From the NCBI GenBank assembly GCA_022494885.1, contig JAGVSM010000256.1:62001-126000 (forward strand): a stretch of DNA of 64,000 bases. Direction: 5' to 3'. The stretch comes from Micrasema longulum (lineage: Eukaryota > Arthropoda > Insecta > Trichoptera > Brachycentridae). The stretch's first letter is position 1, and every line of letters begins with the position of its first letter. Both the position numbers and the translations under genes were made by a program. The notes below the pieces were generated by a model that saw nothing but the letters and a program-made list of their open reading frames with translations, did not search any database and was not told the origin of the DNA. Below are positions 52,805 to 62,999 of the stretch, piece after piece.

Positions 52805-53312
52805 GTTCATATTGGAGTTCTGGTACCAACCCTAATGTATGGATGCGAAGCATGGAGTTGGAAAAAAAGGGACGAAAGTAGACTGAATGCTGTTGAAATG
52901 CGATCCCTCAGGCGAATGTGCGGAAAAACAATGTATGATAGGTGCCCTAATGTCGAAATTAGAGCAGAGTGCAAGGCTGAGTTAAGCATCATCGACAAAA
53001 TTAAGAAAGGTTGCGATGGTTCGGTCATGTGGAGCAAATGAATGATGAAAGAACGGCTAAAAAGATTTATGATGCGAATGTGTCTGGTTGTAGAAGTCGA
53101 GGAAGGCCGAGAAAGACATGGCATGATCAAGTACAACAAATTCTTGAAAGTGGTCATGTGAAAAGTCGGAATAATCGACGTGCGTGCATGAGAAGATGTA
53201 TGAATGTGAAGGAAGTAAAGGAAGTGTGCCAGGACAGAGTGGTGTGGCGTTCTATCCTCTCTGCCTACCCCTCCGGGGAAATGGCGAGATGGTTAGTTAG
53301 TTAGTTAGTTAT
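52805..53312 (+). mobile_element. RTE-C LINE, 3' part with TTAG tail
   Basis: Starts near GAGTTCTGGTACCAACCCTA, carries the C-terminal coding region in two frames, and ends GGGGAAATGGCGAGATGG followed by TTAG repeats (53291-53309). The tetranucleotide tail differs from the TAG tail of RTE-A. Confidence 0.85.
52835..53304 (+). pseudogene. RTE-C C-terminal coding region, one frameshift
   Basis: Frame 52835-53041 (YGCEAWSWKKRDESRLNAVE, RRMCGKTMYDRCPNVEIRAE) and frame 53011-53304 (MRWFGHVEQMNDERTAKKIY, RSRGRPRKTWHDQVQQILES, WRSILSAYPSGEMARW) overlap. A one-base change near 53010 separates IKKG from RWFGHVE. It is the best-kept RTE-C C-terminus here. No RT palm or endonuclease is present. Confidence 0.85.
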
Positions 53313-53750
53313 TATATATCGCAAACGAACGAGAGTAAGTCTACAATAATTTTATTGTGCCGTTGATTCGAATTGTTATAAACTCCGGCGATAATTTCAC
53401 AATTATTGAATTAAATTTGACGAGTTTGTTGAACGCCTTGGAAATTTAATTTTCGGCACAGGAAACATTAGCGTGGTAAGGCGAAATCGCGAAGTCACAG
53501 CAATCACGTTTAAACTACGGTGGAGAATCAATTTCCATCTACTATCAAACAAGAAACCCCGAGATGCAATCAGAGAAGCTAATTTAACGATACAATGCCT
53601 GGATCGTGAGGAAATTCCACCAATCAGGATGTAAGCGCTGCCACAGGATATCAAAGGATCATGTTACTACTGTAGGAAGGTGTAACGCTCCAGACTTAAG
53701 TTCTAATTGTTATTAAGTTTAATATTCAACAATTAGGCGCATGCTCGTAT
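53313..53750. other. Unassigned DNA
   Basis: The minus frame 53403-53654 has no recognised domain. The sequence is less AT-rich than average and could be old coding sequence, but I cannot support that. Confidence 0.35.
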
Positions 53751-54210
53751 ACAGGATGTTCTTTAAACCCTGTCACATCTGAAACCACGATGATCAGTAT
53801 GGGCAAGAAGACATATTGGCATATTTAAAAAAATATTTTGAACGAAGAAAATTTGTAAAAATAAAAATAAAAAATTAAAAATAACAAATGGTTGCTTACT
53901 TCTGCAGGGGTGAAGCGAGGGGGGCGCGGCCGCGTGGTTAACGGTGTGTCAGACTCCCCCTCCCCCCTCCTCGTTTCTCCCCTGCAGAAGTTAGCAACCA
54001 TTTGTTTTTTTTATTTTTTTTTATTTTTTATTTTATTCGTTCTAAAAAAAAATATATATATATATATTTTTTTTTTTTTTTCTTTTTTAAATTCTTAACA
54101 ATTTTTTTTTTTAATTCCCGCCAAACTGCAAATGCATAATGTGCCAATATGTCTTCTTGTTCATACTGATCATCGTGGTTTCGGATGTGACAGGGTTTAA
54201 AGAACACCCT
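53751..54210. mobile_element. Nested palindrome element, ~460 bp
   Basis: Outer inverted arms of ~70 bp (53751-53820 and 54142-54210) share AGACATATTGGC, ATGATCAGTATG and GGGTTTAAAGAACA(C)-type sequence. Inner arms of ~40 bp (53883-53920 and 53968-54006) share AACAAATGGTTGC and CTTCTGCAGGGG. The centre is GC-rich (GGGGGGCGCGGCCGCGTGGT) and looks like the start of a tRNA A-box region. No transposase. Probably a non-autonomous DNA transposon. Confidence 0.7.
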
Positions 54211-55020
54211 AAATAGTTGTACTGTATTATAAGCGATTTTCCTTCTCTTTTTTACACTTTCATAATAAACCTTACATATAATTGCTTTATAATATGGAAA
54301 CTTCACTGATCCATAAGAATAAAGTCTAATTGTGTAAAATATTAAACTTTGTAACCGTACTGTATGTTTCCTAAATAAAAGAAAATATAAAAAAAAAATT
54401 GAAAAAATAATATATAAGGAGCGTTCCTTAAGGGGACCAGACAGGTATGAAATTTCGAAAAAATCGATTTTTCTTTTTTTACATAATCGATTAATACAAT
54501 CTTTAAAGAACATTTCGGCGCAAAAAACTTCGTTATTCGCAAAATTGAGTTCAGGAGAGCCAAAAATGTACGGCCGTGCACGGCCGGCAAAGTGCCCGTA
54601 ATGGCCGTAATCCTGTTCCAAAACTTTGACTGCGGTTTTCTTAAAACGTCATTTTCCGCTGGGTTTGCCGCGATGACTCAAGAACGGCTAAAGATATCAA
54701 CTTGAATTTTTTTAATAAAAGATAAACATGTATTACATAAACTAAACCAAAGTCTGCATGTAAAAAATATTTTTATAATACCGTTTTAACAACAAATAAC
54801 TAGAATTTTTCGAAGTTTTTGATTTCTCGGCCGCCATTGCTCTAATTTTAACGATTTTTTTCAGAATTTAGGTTCATTCTCTAGAAGGAAATTTCACCAA
54901 AATGGCGCTAAGAAAAAAAAACTCCGACTCGTTCACCCGGAATCGCGTCAAGAAGAAAGCAGTTCGCGAGTTGCGCGGTCGCCTTTTGATATAAATATAC
55001 CTCCCAATTATTAAACAACA
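54211..55020. other. Possible DNA-transposon remnant at 54425-54960, otherwise unassigned
   Basis: AAGGGGACCAGACAGGTATG followed by AATTTCGAAAAAATCGATTT looks like a repeated transposon terminus from memory. The region contains GTACGGCCGTGCACGGCCGG, a GC-rich palindrome, at 54569-54588. I found no second copy in this window. Minus frame 54028-54621 is a shadow across this and the palindrome element. Confidence 0.3.
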
Positions 55021-55024
55021 ACAA

Positions 55025-55305
55025 ACCATCACGCTGTTTCCCTGTAGGGGTAGGCAGAGAGGATAGAACGCCATAACACTCTATCTTGGCATACAGACCT
55101 CGCTTCGAGACCATGCACGCACGCCGATTATTCCTACTTTTGACATGTCCATCTTCAAGCATTTGATGGACTTGATCGTGCCATGTCTTTCTCGGTCTTC
55201 CTCGTTTTCTGCATCCATCAACATTTGCATCGTAGATCCTTTTAACCGTTTTTTCGCTGTCTATTCGCTCTACATGTCCAAACCAACGCAGGACCCCTTA
55301 CGTTT
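55025..55305 (-). mobile_element. RTE-C LINE 3' fragment
   Basis: Minus strand: CCTACCCCTACAGGGAAACA end, CVKSRNNRRACMV, a TWHDQVHQMLEDGH-like region, RGRPRKT-like residues and WFGHVERIDSEKTVKRI-like residues. A ~25-bp deletion lies at 55089. It stops at 55305. Confidence 0.75.
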
Positions 55306-55384
55306 ATTAATGAAAACATTATTAATGAAAAATAACAGTTAAAGCATACACATAGTAAATTTTAAATGAGTACATTATAATATG

Positions 55385-55650
55385 TCAACGCATGCACATC
55401 TTCAAGCATTATTTTTCATTTGGTCACGCTACGTTTTTCTCGTTCTTCGCATCCATCAAATTGGCATCGTTAATCTTTTTATCCTTACGCCGCGTCGTCC
55501 ATTTGCTCTGCATGCCTACCGAAGCAGAATTTCTTTCCTAATTTTGTCATTTGAGCTTATCTTAGCCATATATAGACATGTGCACCTATTGTTTATAATT
55601 TTTTCAACACATCCACCTAAAGACCCCATTTCAACAGCATTCAAAGTAAT
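55385..55650 (-). mobile_element. RTE-like LINE fragment, strongly diverged
   Basis: The minus strand still shows TTTCAACAGCATTCAAAGTA (complement, the LNAVE region), the family's GTCC(A)TTTGCTCTGCATG region and GCATCCATCAAATTGGCAT. It is older than the neighbouring copy. The plus-strand frame 55382-55663 is antisense to it. Confidence 0.6.
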
Positions 55651-56000
55651 TTTTATAAATTAGTTGGGAAGAATCCCTATATTTACCTTTTTTTCGAACA
55701 AGTCATCTGATAAAACTTTTTAAAGGAAAATTTAATTAATTACATTTTGAATTTGCTCACAGAGCTTTTTGTATTCAGCATCAAAGCACACAAATACGTT
55801 TCCAAAATATTTTATGAAACATTAAGGTAAAATGGAAACACATTAAAATTCATGTAAACGAATTAATTATGTTTGACATGCAGGAACACAAGATTTAACT
55901 TCTATTGAAATATGATGAAAAATATTTCGCAAAATATAATATTAAATTATTATGAAAATGAAACTTCATTATTAGTGTTACACAATTTTATTATTTTACA
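55651..56000. other. AT-rich DNA
   Basis: Nothing recognised. Confidence 0.4.
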
Positions 56001-56004
56001 AGAA

Positions 56005-56075
56005 TACTACTATAGTTTTGGCAGAGCAATTCTCCCATCGACGTGTCGATGACGGTTGATATAAAATTCTCTTTT
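56005..56075 (-). repeat. Hammerhead-like stem-loop repeat, copy 1
   Basis: The minus strand has TCGATGGGAGAATTGCTCTG and AAACTATAGTAG, with flanks TTATATCA and TTCTTGTAAAATA. It matches 63905-63965 (+). The stem here is weakened. Confidence 0.4.
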
Positions 56076-56079
56076 TTAT

Positions 56080-56400
56080 ATCACCTTTTTTTATATCAGA
56101 AGTTTAAGTTCTCGCGTAATCCTTTAAAATGAAGTGTTACTAAGTGAAAAAAGATTCAATTAATAATTTTATAATATTAATATTAAGTAAAAATAATAGT
56201 AAAAATCCTTATTAAACTTTTATTAATATATTTGGGTGATTTCTATAGAGTTGCGTTACTAAAATTCACCTCAGAGCACACGTATATAACAAGACTATAT
56301 TTTTACAATATTATTTAAGACGTTGAATACAAAAGAATGAAAATTAAGCAGAAAATAATATATTATACATTTACTAACAAAAATTTAATAGGTCAAATAT
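56080..56400. other. AT-rich DNA
   Basis: Nothing recognised. Confidence 0.4.
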
Positions 56401-56404
56401 TGAG

Positions 56405-56545
56405 TCTGGTTGTGGTACCATAGTATTATGGTCTCCGGATGATTAAGAGATTCGAGGTTCGCCTCCTGGTTTTTAAGTCAAATCCAAATTTCACATGAAA
56501 TTGGACGAGGTTCTCAGAACTTTAAAGACTCTGAAATAAATGTTT
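56405..56545 (+). mobile_element. tRNA-like SINE head, unclassified
   Basis: GAGTCTGGTTGTGGTACCAT is followed by a B-box-like GGTTCGCCTCC and a body CAAATCCAAATTTCACATGA. It resembles SINE-alpha at its start but not in its body. No second copy was seen. Confidence 0.45.
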
Positions 56546-56869
56546 AAAAAAAATCTGTTTGCAGCAAATATTGAGAAATTTTATTTTTAAAGACTAATCA
56601 AATATTTATTTTGTTAGAGCCATATTTAAGACGAGATTTAAAAAAAAAAACAATTTAAAAGTCCAAAAAATATTGACGTATTTTTTTCAAGGTGGTCGAT
56701 CAGAAAAATGTTTTCAAGATTCACGCGAATCAGTGTGATCAGTGTGTCATGACACAGTGTCAATATTTTTAATTTTTGTAGACTAGATATATCCGTAAAG
56801 GGAATTTGTCAAAATATTTCAAAATCCAAACAGACAAGAAAAATTTTTGGAGAAAAAAATTGTGGATAA

Positions 56870-56890
56870 ATTATTATTATTATAATTATA

Positions 56891-56935
<45 letters not shown>

Positions 56936-56957
56936 ATTATTATTATTATTATTATTC
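56870..56957. repeat. ATT trinucleotide microsatellite
   Basis: Long ATT repeats with a few ATA interruptions. It produces the poly-Tyr frame at 56806-57099, which is not a gene. ATT repeats end L2 copies here, but no L2 terminus precedes this one. Confidence 0.85.
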
Positions 56958-56984
56958 ATTCTACATAAACATACAACATAAGCA

Positions 56985-57045
56985 ATTAAATCAGCTAATG
57001 GCAGGTCCTTTAACTTCCATATTTCCGTCTAGAAAAAATAATAAA
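56985..57045 (-). repeat. R-A repeat, short
   Basis: AAATCAGCTAATGGCAGGTC and CTTCCATATTTCCGTCT are an eroded R-A 5' end in reverse. Confidence 0.45.
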
Positions 57046-57890
57046 GTCTTTGCAGAGATATCTATTCATATAATATATATTGACATGAAATTGATATGAA
57101 AATTCTTTCAAACCAGCGAAAATATTTTTTTTTAGTGAGAAAAAACATGCATATAGGTGTAACAATACACGCCAAGTGACTATTATAAAAATATTATTTA
57201 TTCTGAATAAAACATTGTGGAAAAATCGCTACGGTAAAACGTTTTTAAATAGTTAATGTGAAGCACTCCACGTAAACGGCTAGTTTCAAAACACCTGAGA
57301 ACATTAAATATGTAAACATTGAGCGACACGATATAAACGTTTTAAAAAAGTGAAATAGACCACTTGAGATAATTTATCGCGTAAATTAAAGGTGTGGCTA
57401 AATAATAAACAGTACAAAAGCACCCTAAAGGCGTTTTAAAAATATGCGTATAAAAATTTGGTGGGTTGTTCACGTTTATTATACCAGGAGCGCAGAAGAC
57501 TTGGGGGTAAAATGGACCTGTACAGTTTATGTTCATTAATAAATTAGTCCGTTCAACCGCTGTCACGTGGTACGCCCGTGGAGCTTTCCATTATCAGATT
57601 AACGAAGGCCCGGGTATCCGAATTTAAAAATGCAAAAGCATATTATGTATACATGTTTCCGTGAAATTGGACGACTGTTGGGAGAAATTTATAGCAAATG
57701 ACGGAATTTTGCATTGGCTCATAGATTGTTTTATAAATTGGTACACTTAATGTGTTTGCGTACCTAAAACAAACAAAACTGTGTAAACGTGCGAGCGGTT
57801 TTATTATTTAACAAGAGTCCAAACCTTCGTAGACAATTCGGAGACAGTTCGTGGACAATGGATTTTAGTCCCTAGAGATTAAGTTTGAAA
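57046..57890. other. Unassigned DNA
   Basis: Frame 57342-57566 (-) shows no domain. No repeat recognised. Confidence 0.35.
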
Positions 57891-57891
57891 T

Positions 57892-58035
57892 TCATTGCAA
57901 CATAAAGAGAAAACATTTTTGAGACGGTAATACGGAAGTCTCGTGGTGCAGTGATTAGCGTACTTGCCTACCATGCAAGAGGTCTCGGGTTCGATTGTCG
58001 GCATGTTTGTGACGAAATATTTATTTTATTTTATA
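57892..58035 (+). mobile_element. R-A 5' end joined to a SINE-gamma head
   Basis: TTGCAACATAAAGAGAAAAC and GGTAATACGGAAGTCT are R-A. From 57943, CGTGGTGCAGTGATTAGCGT, CTTGCCTACCATGCAAG and B box GGTTCGATTGT are SINE-gamma. The SINE body is missing after about 58025. Confidence 0.7.
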
Positions 58036-58344
58036 TTTCTTGACTCTGGTTTCTGCCTCTTTGGGGTTTCCCTGCGATTGCCTTTAGTACTTTCATCTCT
58101 GACGTTTTAAGCAGTTATTTGGTTAATCTATTGAGTTTTAATATTTAGTTTTTCTACGTGGTTTTTCGTATTTTTTACTATAATTTTTTCTCTCTATCTA
58201 TCCTCGCCTCTATTGTATACACCATTATCGGTCTGACACACGTTTTGTATATCCGAATTATGTTTTCAATAATCATGTGTTCATTGTAAAAATTAACAGC
58301 CGGAAAGATCAGAATAAACACGTTTATACAAATAATAATATATA

Positions 58345-58860
58345 AATTTATTTTTTAAATACAAGAAAATATATGAAAAATTAAAATATTTACACCTAAG
58401 CTACTATTCATATATAAACTCTTGATCGAGTAGCCAATCTCTTATTTTGCTCTTGTTACAATGCGAGTTAAATTTAAGTTCTTTTGGTAATAAATTAAAA
58501 ATTCCAGGTACCAAATATTTGAGAGTTCTATTTCTATTTCCATATTTATTACATACTTTTGGAACTACCAAGCCATCATTAGACGTGAATCGTGTATTAT
58601 GTTTATGTTTGAGAGGAAACTTGAATGTTTTACTATTAAATTGTTCCAAAATGATGCAAAGCCACAGTAGTCCTCGAACAGGCAGAGTTTTGATTGTTTT
58701 TTTACAGGAGATCATTATTACTTCTTTGTTCGTAAATCTCTGCAGGTACAATTCGCTTAACTATAGAATACTGTAGACCCTGGATCATTTTAACATTAGT
58801 TTTAGTCAAATGTCCCCACGACTTTATACCATATCTTATTATTGATTCTACTAAAGAAAA
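58345..58860 (-). mobile_element. LINE ORF2 C-terminus, unclassified
   Basis: Upstream residues in one frame give SIIRYGIKSWGHLTKTNVKM-like and IQGLQYS; the frame 58404-58751 then reads LQRFTNKEVIMISCKKT, KHNTRFTSNDGLVVPKV, CNKYGNRNRTLKYLVPGIFN and LLPKELKFNSHCNKSK. The order fits the end of a LINE ORF2. RT is absent. Confidence 0.65.
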
Positions 58861-58972
58861 ATAAATAATTGCAACAGAGTTGAACTATTAGTATTAATTT
58901 TTGTACATTTATTAAGGGATTCATGGTAGACGCCGCGCAGCCTTATAAAGCCTTAATTTAAACTAAGCAGAC

Positions 58973-59296
58973 ACTAGATTATATTTTATTATAGAAAATA
59001 AAAGACGAGTGATACTTTAATCCACAAATTTGGAATATCCAGAGACCGGTTTTATCGCTTTCGCGACATCTTCGAGACTGGTATCTTTATTAACAGATTC
59101 AATGTCTTTATACAAATTAGAGGTAAGGATAGAGAATTCAAAATTATATCAGAGTAAATTCAATTCAATTCTTTTTGTTTTAAGGATCATTTACAAAGTG
59201 GATTAAAGTAAAACTTTTCTTTTATTTTCCATAATAAATTATAATGAACTTCCATCAAGAGTTTTCACTAACAAACTAAAATAACTAGATTATATT
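58973..59296 (-). mobile_element. Short hammerhead-bearing element, second copy with target duplication
   Basis: The element is flanked by perfect 13-bp repeats ACTAGATTATATT (58973-58985 and 59284-59296). It is the reverse-orientation homologue of 47636-48006. It has imperfect inverted repeats, the outer one flush with the left duplication and the other ~50 bp inside the right edge (TTCATTATAATTTATTATGG complement). The hammerhead-like motif is at 59039-59081 with GAAA changed to AAAA. No coding sequence. Confidence 0.75.
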
Positions 59297-59299
59297 GTT

Positions 59300-59650
59300 T
59301 TTTAATACACACCTTATTAACCGAAGTATCACAACTGTTTTTAATATAAACAAGATTTTACTAAATTGTGGTAAAATGGTCGGTTATTACGCGTATGTAA
59401 AACATGTAACTAAAAAGGTGAAATTAAAATTCTTTATTTATATAACAAACGGTTGATAAAAGCAATGTCTTTTTTGTACCCATGGGATGGCTTTTATTTA
59501 GTTATCTGAGATAAGGTAGAGGTAGGATCAGCGAGTGAGGTAAGACCATTTGGATGATAATTTCTGGCCCCGACGGAAATAACCGACAACATGAGACTAA
59601 TCATGAGAGGGGATATATAAAAGCCTTATTTAACAACTTGGTCGTAATCT
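59300..59650. other. Unassigned DNA
   Basis: No gene or repeat recognised. Confidence 0.4.
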
Positions 59651-59651
59651 A

Positions 59652-59838
59652 ACCTGGGCCAGTATCACAATGGGAAGTTAACATTTATCTTTAATTTTAT
59701 CTTCAAAGTAAAATTAAGCTTTCTGTGTGTAAAATAGAATATGGACACATTTTTTTTTTCAAAACATGTTTCATTACAGGTTACCAACGAATATACCCTA
59801 AAATTTCATACAAGTATACACATTTTCGTACAAAAATA
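59652..59838 (+). repeat. R-C repeat, copy 2
   Basis: Matches 5655-5812 (see there). An extra ~25 bp near 59745-59780 is absent from the first copy. Confidence 0.55.
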
Positions 59839-60004
59839 TGGATGGTGAAGATACGTTTGTAATCGCGGCCCTGGGGCCTTATGCTAGAAAGAAGCAATAT
59901 TTCGTCGCCAACTCGACTATAGTCGATTGCTTTATCAAATTGATATTCTTAAAAAGCGAATAAAAAAGTAGCAAGACTTACAAATAGGTGATTAACAAAT
60001 TATA

Positions 60005-60110
60005 GTACAATAGAGGTGAAGAAAATTTTAAAGAAGGAAATATGGAAGTCTAGGCATTTACGGCTTAAATGGTCAATTTACATACTGTGTAACATTCGCC
60101 ATTTTCCTTA
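60005..60110 (+). repeat. R-A repeat, eroded 5' half
   Basis: ACAATAGAGGTGAAGAAAAT, GGAAATATGGAAGTCTAGGC and TACTGTGTAACATTCGCCAT match with deletions around the GGCTTATGACC motif. Confidence 0.6.
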
Positions 60111-60366
60111 GTTTTTATATCCATATTATTCTAAACAGTGGCTTCTAAAGAAGATTGAGTCCAGCATAAGGCCCCAGGTATTTTGTTGAGTTAGATACTT
60201 ATAGACAAAACATTTACTCGTGAAATAAATTAATTATGTAGGGAGGCATAAAAGCCGTTTTATTAGAGTACCTACCAATTCCCAAATGTAAGAACAAGAA
60301 AATTATACATATTTAAACGATTAACTTTATGGTTAAACCCTTCAATAAATTTGAGAAAATATTTGT

Positions 60367-60738
60367 GTATAACTACTTCCTGACTGTTTTATGTCTATCG
60401 GTTTTGAGACGTACCCTTCTCTTGTTCAGGACATAAATTATATCATACAGTCCATTATACGATGTTTCACTGCAGTAGTCACCATATACTCTCACACACT
60501 GATCCACAGACGCATCTTCATCCGATGGCGCATAGGGCACTACTTTGGAACACCAAACGTTCCAAAACAATTTTTTGAATGTTTTACACATCTCTTTGGA
60601 CCAGCAGTAAATAGTATGTATACTACGGTGATGGTAAAGGTGAAAGTATATTTTAGTTGGTGTAGTGAGTGTCCTGAAGAAGAGGCGGGTACGTCTCAAA
60701 ACCGGTTGACATCAAAAGTCGGTAGGTGGTTATATACT
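60367..60738. mobile_element. Head-to-head pair of hammerhead-bearing repeats
   Basis: Arms 60367-60433 and 60670-60738 are inverted copies sharing CGGTTTTGAGACGTACCC. Each holds a hammerhead-like motif (60392-60433 minus, 60670-60711 plus). Outer and inner flanks match the 1836-1985 copy. The spacer includes GGCGCATAGGGCACTACTTT, a SINE-gamma-like piece. The frames on both strands here are shadows. Confidence 0.6.
60670..60711 (+). ncRNA. Hammerhead-like motif with one core change
   Basis: Stem I arms TGTC and GACA are perfect, the box CTGAAGA is canonical, stem II GAGGCG/CGTCTC has one G-U, and CCGG follows. The GAAA box reads AAAA, a change of an invariant G. As at 1880, one extra A follows the first box. 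Confidence 0.5.
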
Positions 60739-61119
60739 TAATTTGGTTGTTCTTAACAATTTAACATCAATCGATAAGGTGGTTAATAGGTTTTCTCGTT
60801 AAGGTTTAAAAAAAGCAGATATTTTTTTAGGATCATTGTTTAATAAGTCTACTTTTATTAACTACACATTTTCGAATACATACAATACTTACACACCCAT
60901 ACACATATACACACACCCTCGCGCAATATAAATATATATTTATACTCACACTCACTAACATATACAATAATAACACTGATACACTAAAGCAAGTACTTAG
61001 CATAAATATTATTATGTTAAAATAAAAGTTATCCTCAAAATGTAATCGAGATACATTTTTATATTCTATTATTTCTACGGAAATATTGAAACTAATGTTT
61101 AAATTCTGTAATGTATTTT
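60739..61119. other. Unassigned AT-rich DNA
   Basis: Includes an ACAC-rich patch at 60890-60980. No gene. Confidence 0.4.
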
Positions 61120-61515
61120 ATTTATTAATATATTTATTTTTATTTGACACTTTGTATACATATACAATATATATATATTTATAGGCGGGCATATTGCCTT
61201 AAAGAAATTTTTTCCTACCTACCCAAAACGCTCAGTTTGAGAAAATTATAAATACATGGGCATATTGAATCTTACATTTAAAAAAAAAATAAAAACAAAG
61301 ATACAAAATAAAAATATATCAAAAAAAATTAACACTTTACTATGAAGAGAGGAGAGGGGATGGGAAGGAAAGAAGAAGTACGAAGGAACAATTGAAATAT
61401 TTAGATAGTGAAAGCGCCCTTGAGGTATTTTGTTACGAAAATGGCGCTATATAAGTTATCCATAATAATAATCATTTTAATCTTGACTAAAATGTAAATA
61501 AAGAAGCACGTATAT
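61120..61515 (-). mobile_element. LINE 3' UTR (12.3-kb family) with nested mini L2
   Basis: It matches 12355-12660 closely: TATACATATACAATATATAT, GGCGGGCATATTGCCTTAA, GAGAGGAGAGGGGATGGGAA. The match is interrupted at 61411-61473 by an L2-A terminus. The coding part is absent. Confidence 0.75.
61411..61473 (+). mobile_element. Minimal L2-A 3' end, ~62 bp
   Basis: AAGCGCCCTTGAGGTATTTT ... AATGGCGCTATATAAGTTAT and CCATAATAATAATC lie inside GATAGTGA/ATTTTAATC, which is continuous in the 12.6-kb copy. It is an extreme 5' truncation. Confidence 0.8.
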
Positions 61516-62084
61516 ACACGACACGCAGTGCCTTTTACCTTAAACAGATAGATAAAAAGATGTTTTTATGAGAACAATAGAATAAAATAAAATAAATAAA
61601 ATGCTAATATTTACTAGCATTAATTAAAATGTTTGACCACAAAATCAATGCTTAACATAAATACTATTTTTTTGTTGATAAATAAAAAATTATAATACTT
61701 GTACATTCGAAGAACCATAGTTCTATATATTTAGTTTTGGTTTTATATAATTATATAGGAAAGCTAGGGGTAGTATTTTATTAGCTATAAAAAAGATCTT
61801 CTACCAAAAATATAATTAGGCTAAAAGCCAGAAGGGTATTCAAAGCGCTAAAATTTGGCTTAGCAAAACGATATCCACCCTATATAGGTCGTTGCATTAC
61901 ACAAAGCTTTTTGCCTACCCTACGTTACAATTCGGAAACTAATATTTTATCACGGAAGAGATCCAATTGTAAGGATTATCCAATATTACTGCTCCCTCGA
62001 CTTTATTTTATCAACTCGGGGTTTCGAAAGGAAAGTAATGAATCCTTAAAGAAAGTAAGCGAATAAGTACAGATTTTTTTTAGA
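61516..62084. other. Unassigned DNA
   Basis: No gene or repeat recognised. Confidence 0.4.
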
Positions 62085-62225
62085 AATAAAAGAAGAATGA
62101 CACTTAATATATCAATTTTGAATATCTAGTGACCGGTTTTATCGCTTTCGCGACATTTTCGAGACTGGCATGTTGATTAAAAAAATTAAATATATTTATA
62201 CAAAAACATTAAGCATTAATAATTC
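62085..62225 (-). mobile_element. Partial copy of the short hammerhead-bearing element
   Basis: The complement of GTGACCGGTTTTATCGCTTT, CGCGACATTTTCGAGACTGG and the AAATAAAAGAAGAATGACAC edge matches the 48.0- and 59.0-kb copies. The hammerhead-like motif is at 62126-62168, with changes in both boxes. No clear target duplication. Confidence 0.55.
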
Positions 62226-62229
62226 AAGA

Positions 62230-62510
62230 TGACATAATGACCATCGTCGTCAATCTAACCCTAATTCTCACCAGGTGGTGCATAAGGCACTACATTGCTA
62301 AATCAAATGCAGCGTATCTTGATCATCTGTTGGCGGAAGATGAGGTGTTTAGTCTCATAAGCTTCAGGTGCCAATACAGGGACTCTGAAATACTTCAGTG
62401 GAAAAACAGTGAAAACGAATATTTGACTATACCCTTCCCAAGAATCGAAGCCGGGACCTCAAGAATGGTACGCGAGGCGGACTTTTCTCTATTCGATTCC
62501 CCGATTGTGG
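62230..62510 (-). mobile_element. SINE-gamma copy, full span but diverged
   Basis: The minus strand has a head with CCTCGCGTACCATTCTTGAG and GGCTTCGATTCTTGG (damaged B box), then CAGAGTCCCTGTATTGGCAC and GATCAAGATACGC. The plus-strand frame 62237-62656 is mostly antisense to this SINE and is not a gene. Confidence 0.65.
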
Positions 62511-62664
62511 AACTATTTCACACACAGCACTGTATTCCTCATCCGCACGGGCACAAATACGATAGTAATTCAATTTGGAATGTTAACATGATTATGTTTC
62601 TGTGTCTGTATTTTAATTTTTTAAATTTTTTTAAATTTAAATTGAAAACATATTAAACATAATT

Positions 62665-62895
62665 TTATGTAATATTCCCAAGGAGTTTTTGTAAATAAAC
62701 TAATTTAGGGACCCACTTGTTCTCTAAATCATAAAACCCACTTGTTGACAGCAAAATAAATTGTTTTAATTAAATTACATATTTAAAAGCTTCAATTAAA
62801 TTAATTTAACAAAAGAATCACCATGTAAAGCGCCCTTGAGGAATTTTATTACGAAAATGGCGCTTTATAAGTTATCCATAATAATAATAATAATG
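62665..62895 (+). mobile_element. L2-A 3' UTR end
   Basis: CACTTGTTCTCTAAATCATA, TTGACAGCAAAATAAATTGT, TGTAAAGCGCCCTTGAGGAA and AATGGCGCTTTATAAGTTAT, then ATAATAATAATAATAAT. A ~25-bp duplication (TTAATTAAATTA-like) lies at 62767-62812. Confidence 0.8.
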
Positions 62896-62999
62896 CAGAT
62901 GACAATATTGATTTACAGACGTATTTATATTTTAAACTTTAACATTATTTATAAAGGAGGATATAAATTATGATATACTACAAACTAAAAGAGTATGAA

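Noticed and set aside
53313..53750. Host exon in the less AT-rich segment
   Set aside because: No domain, splice-site pair or homologous copy could be supported by reading alone.
54028..54621. 197-codon minus frame
   Set aside because: It crosses a palindromic element and a poly-T tract, with a Lys/Tyr-rich low-complexity end; no family signature.
56806..57099. 97-codon frame rich in Tyr and Asn
   Set aside because: It is a translated ATT/ATA microsatellite.
60391..60741. 116-codon plus frame and overlapping minus frame
   Set aside because: Both span the inverted hammerhead-bearing repeats and show no domain.
62237..62656. 139-codon plus frame
   Set aside because: Most of it is antisense to a SINE-gamma copy; no domain.
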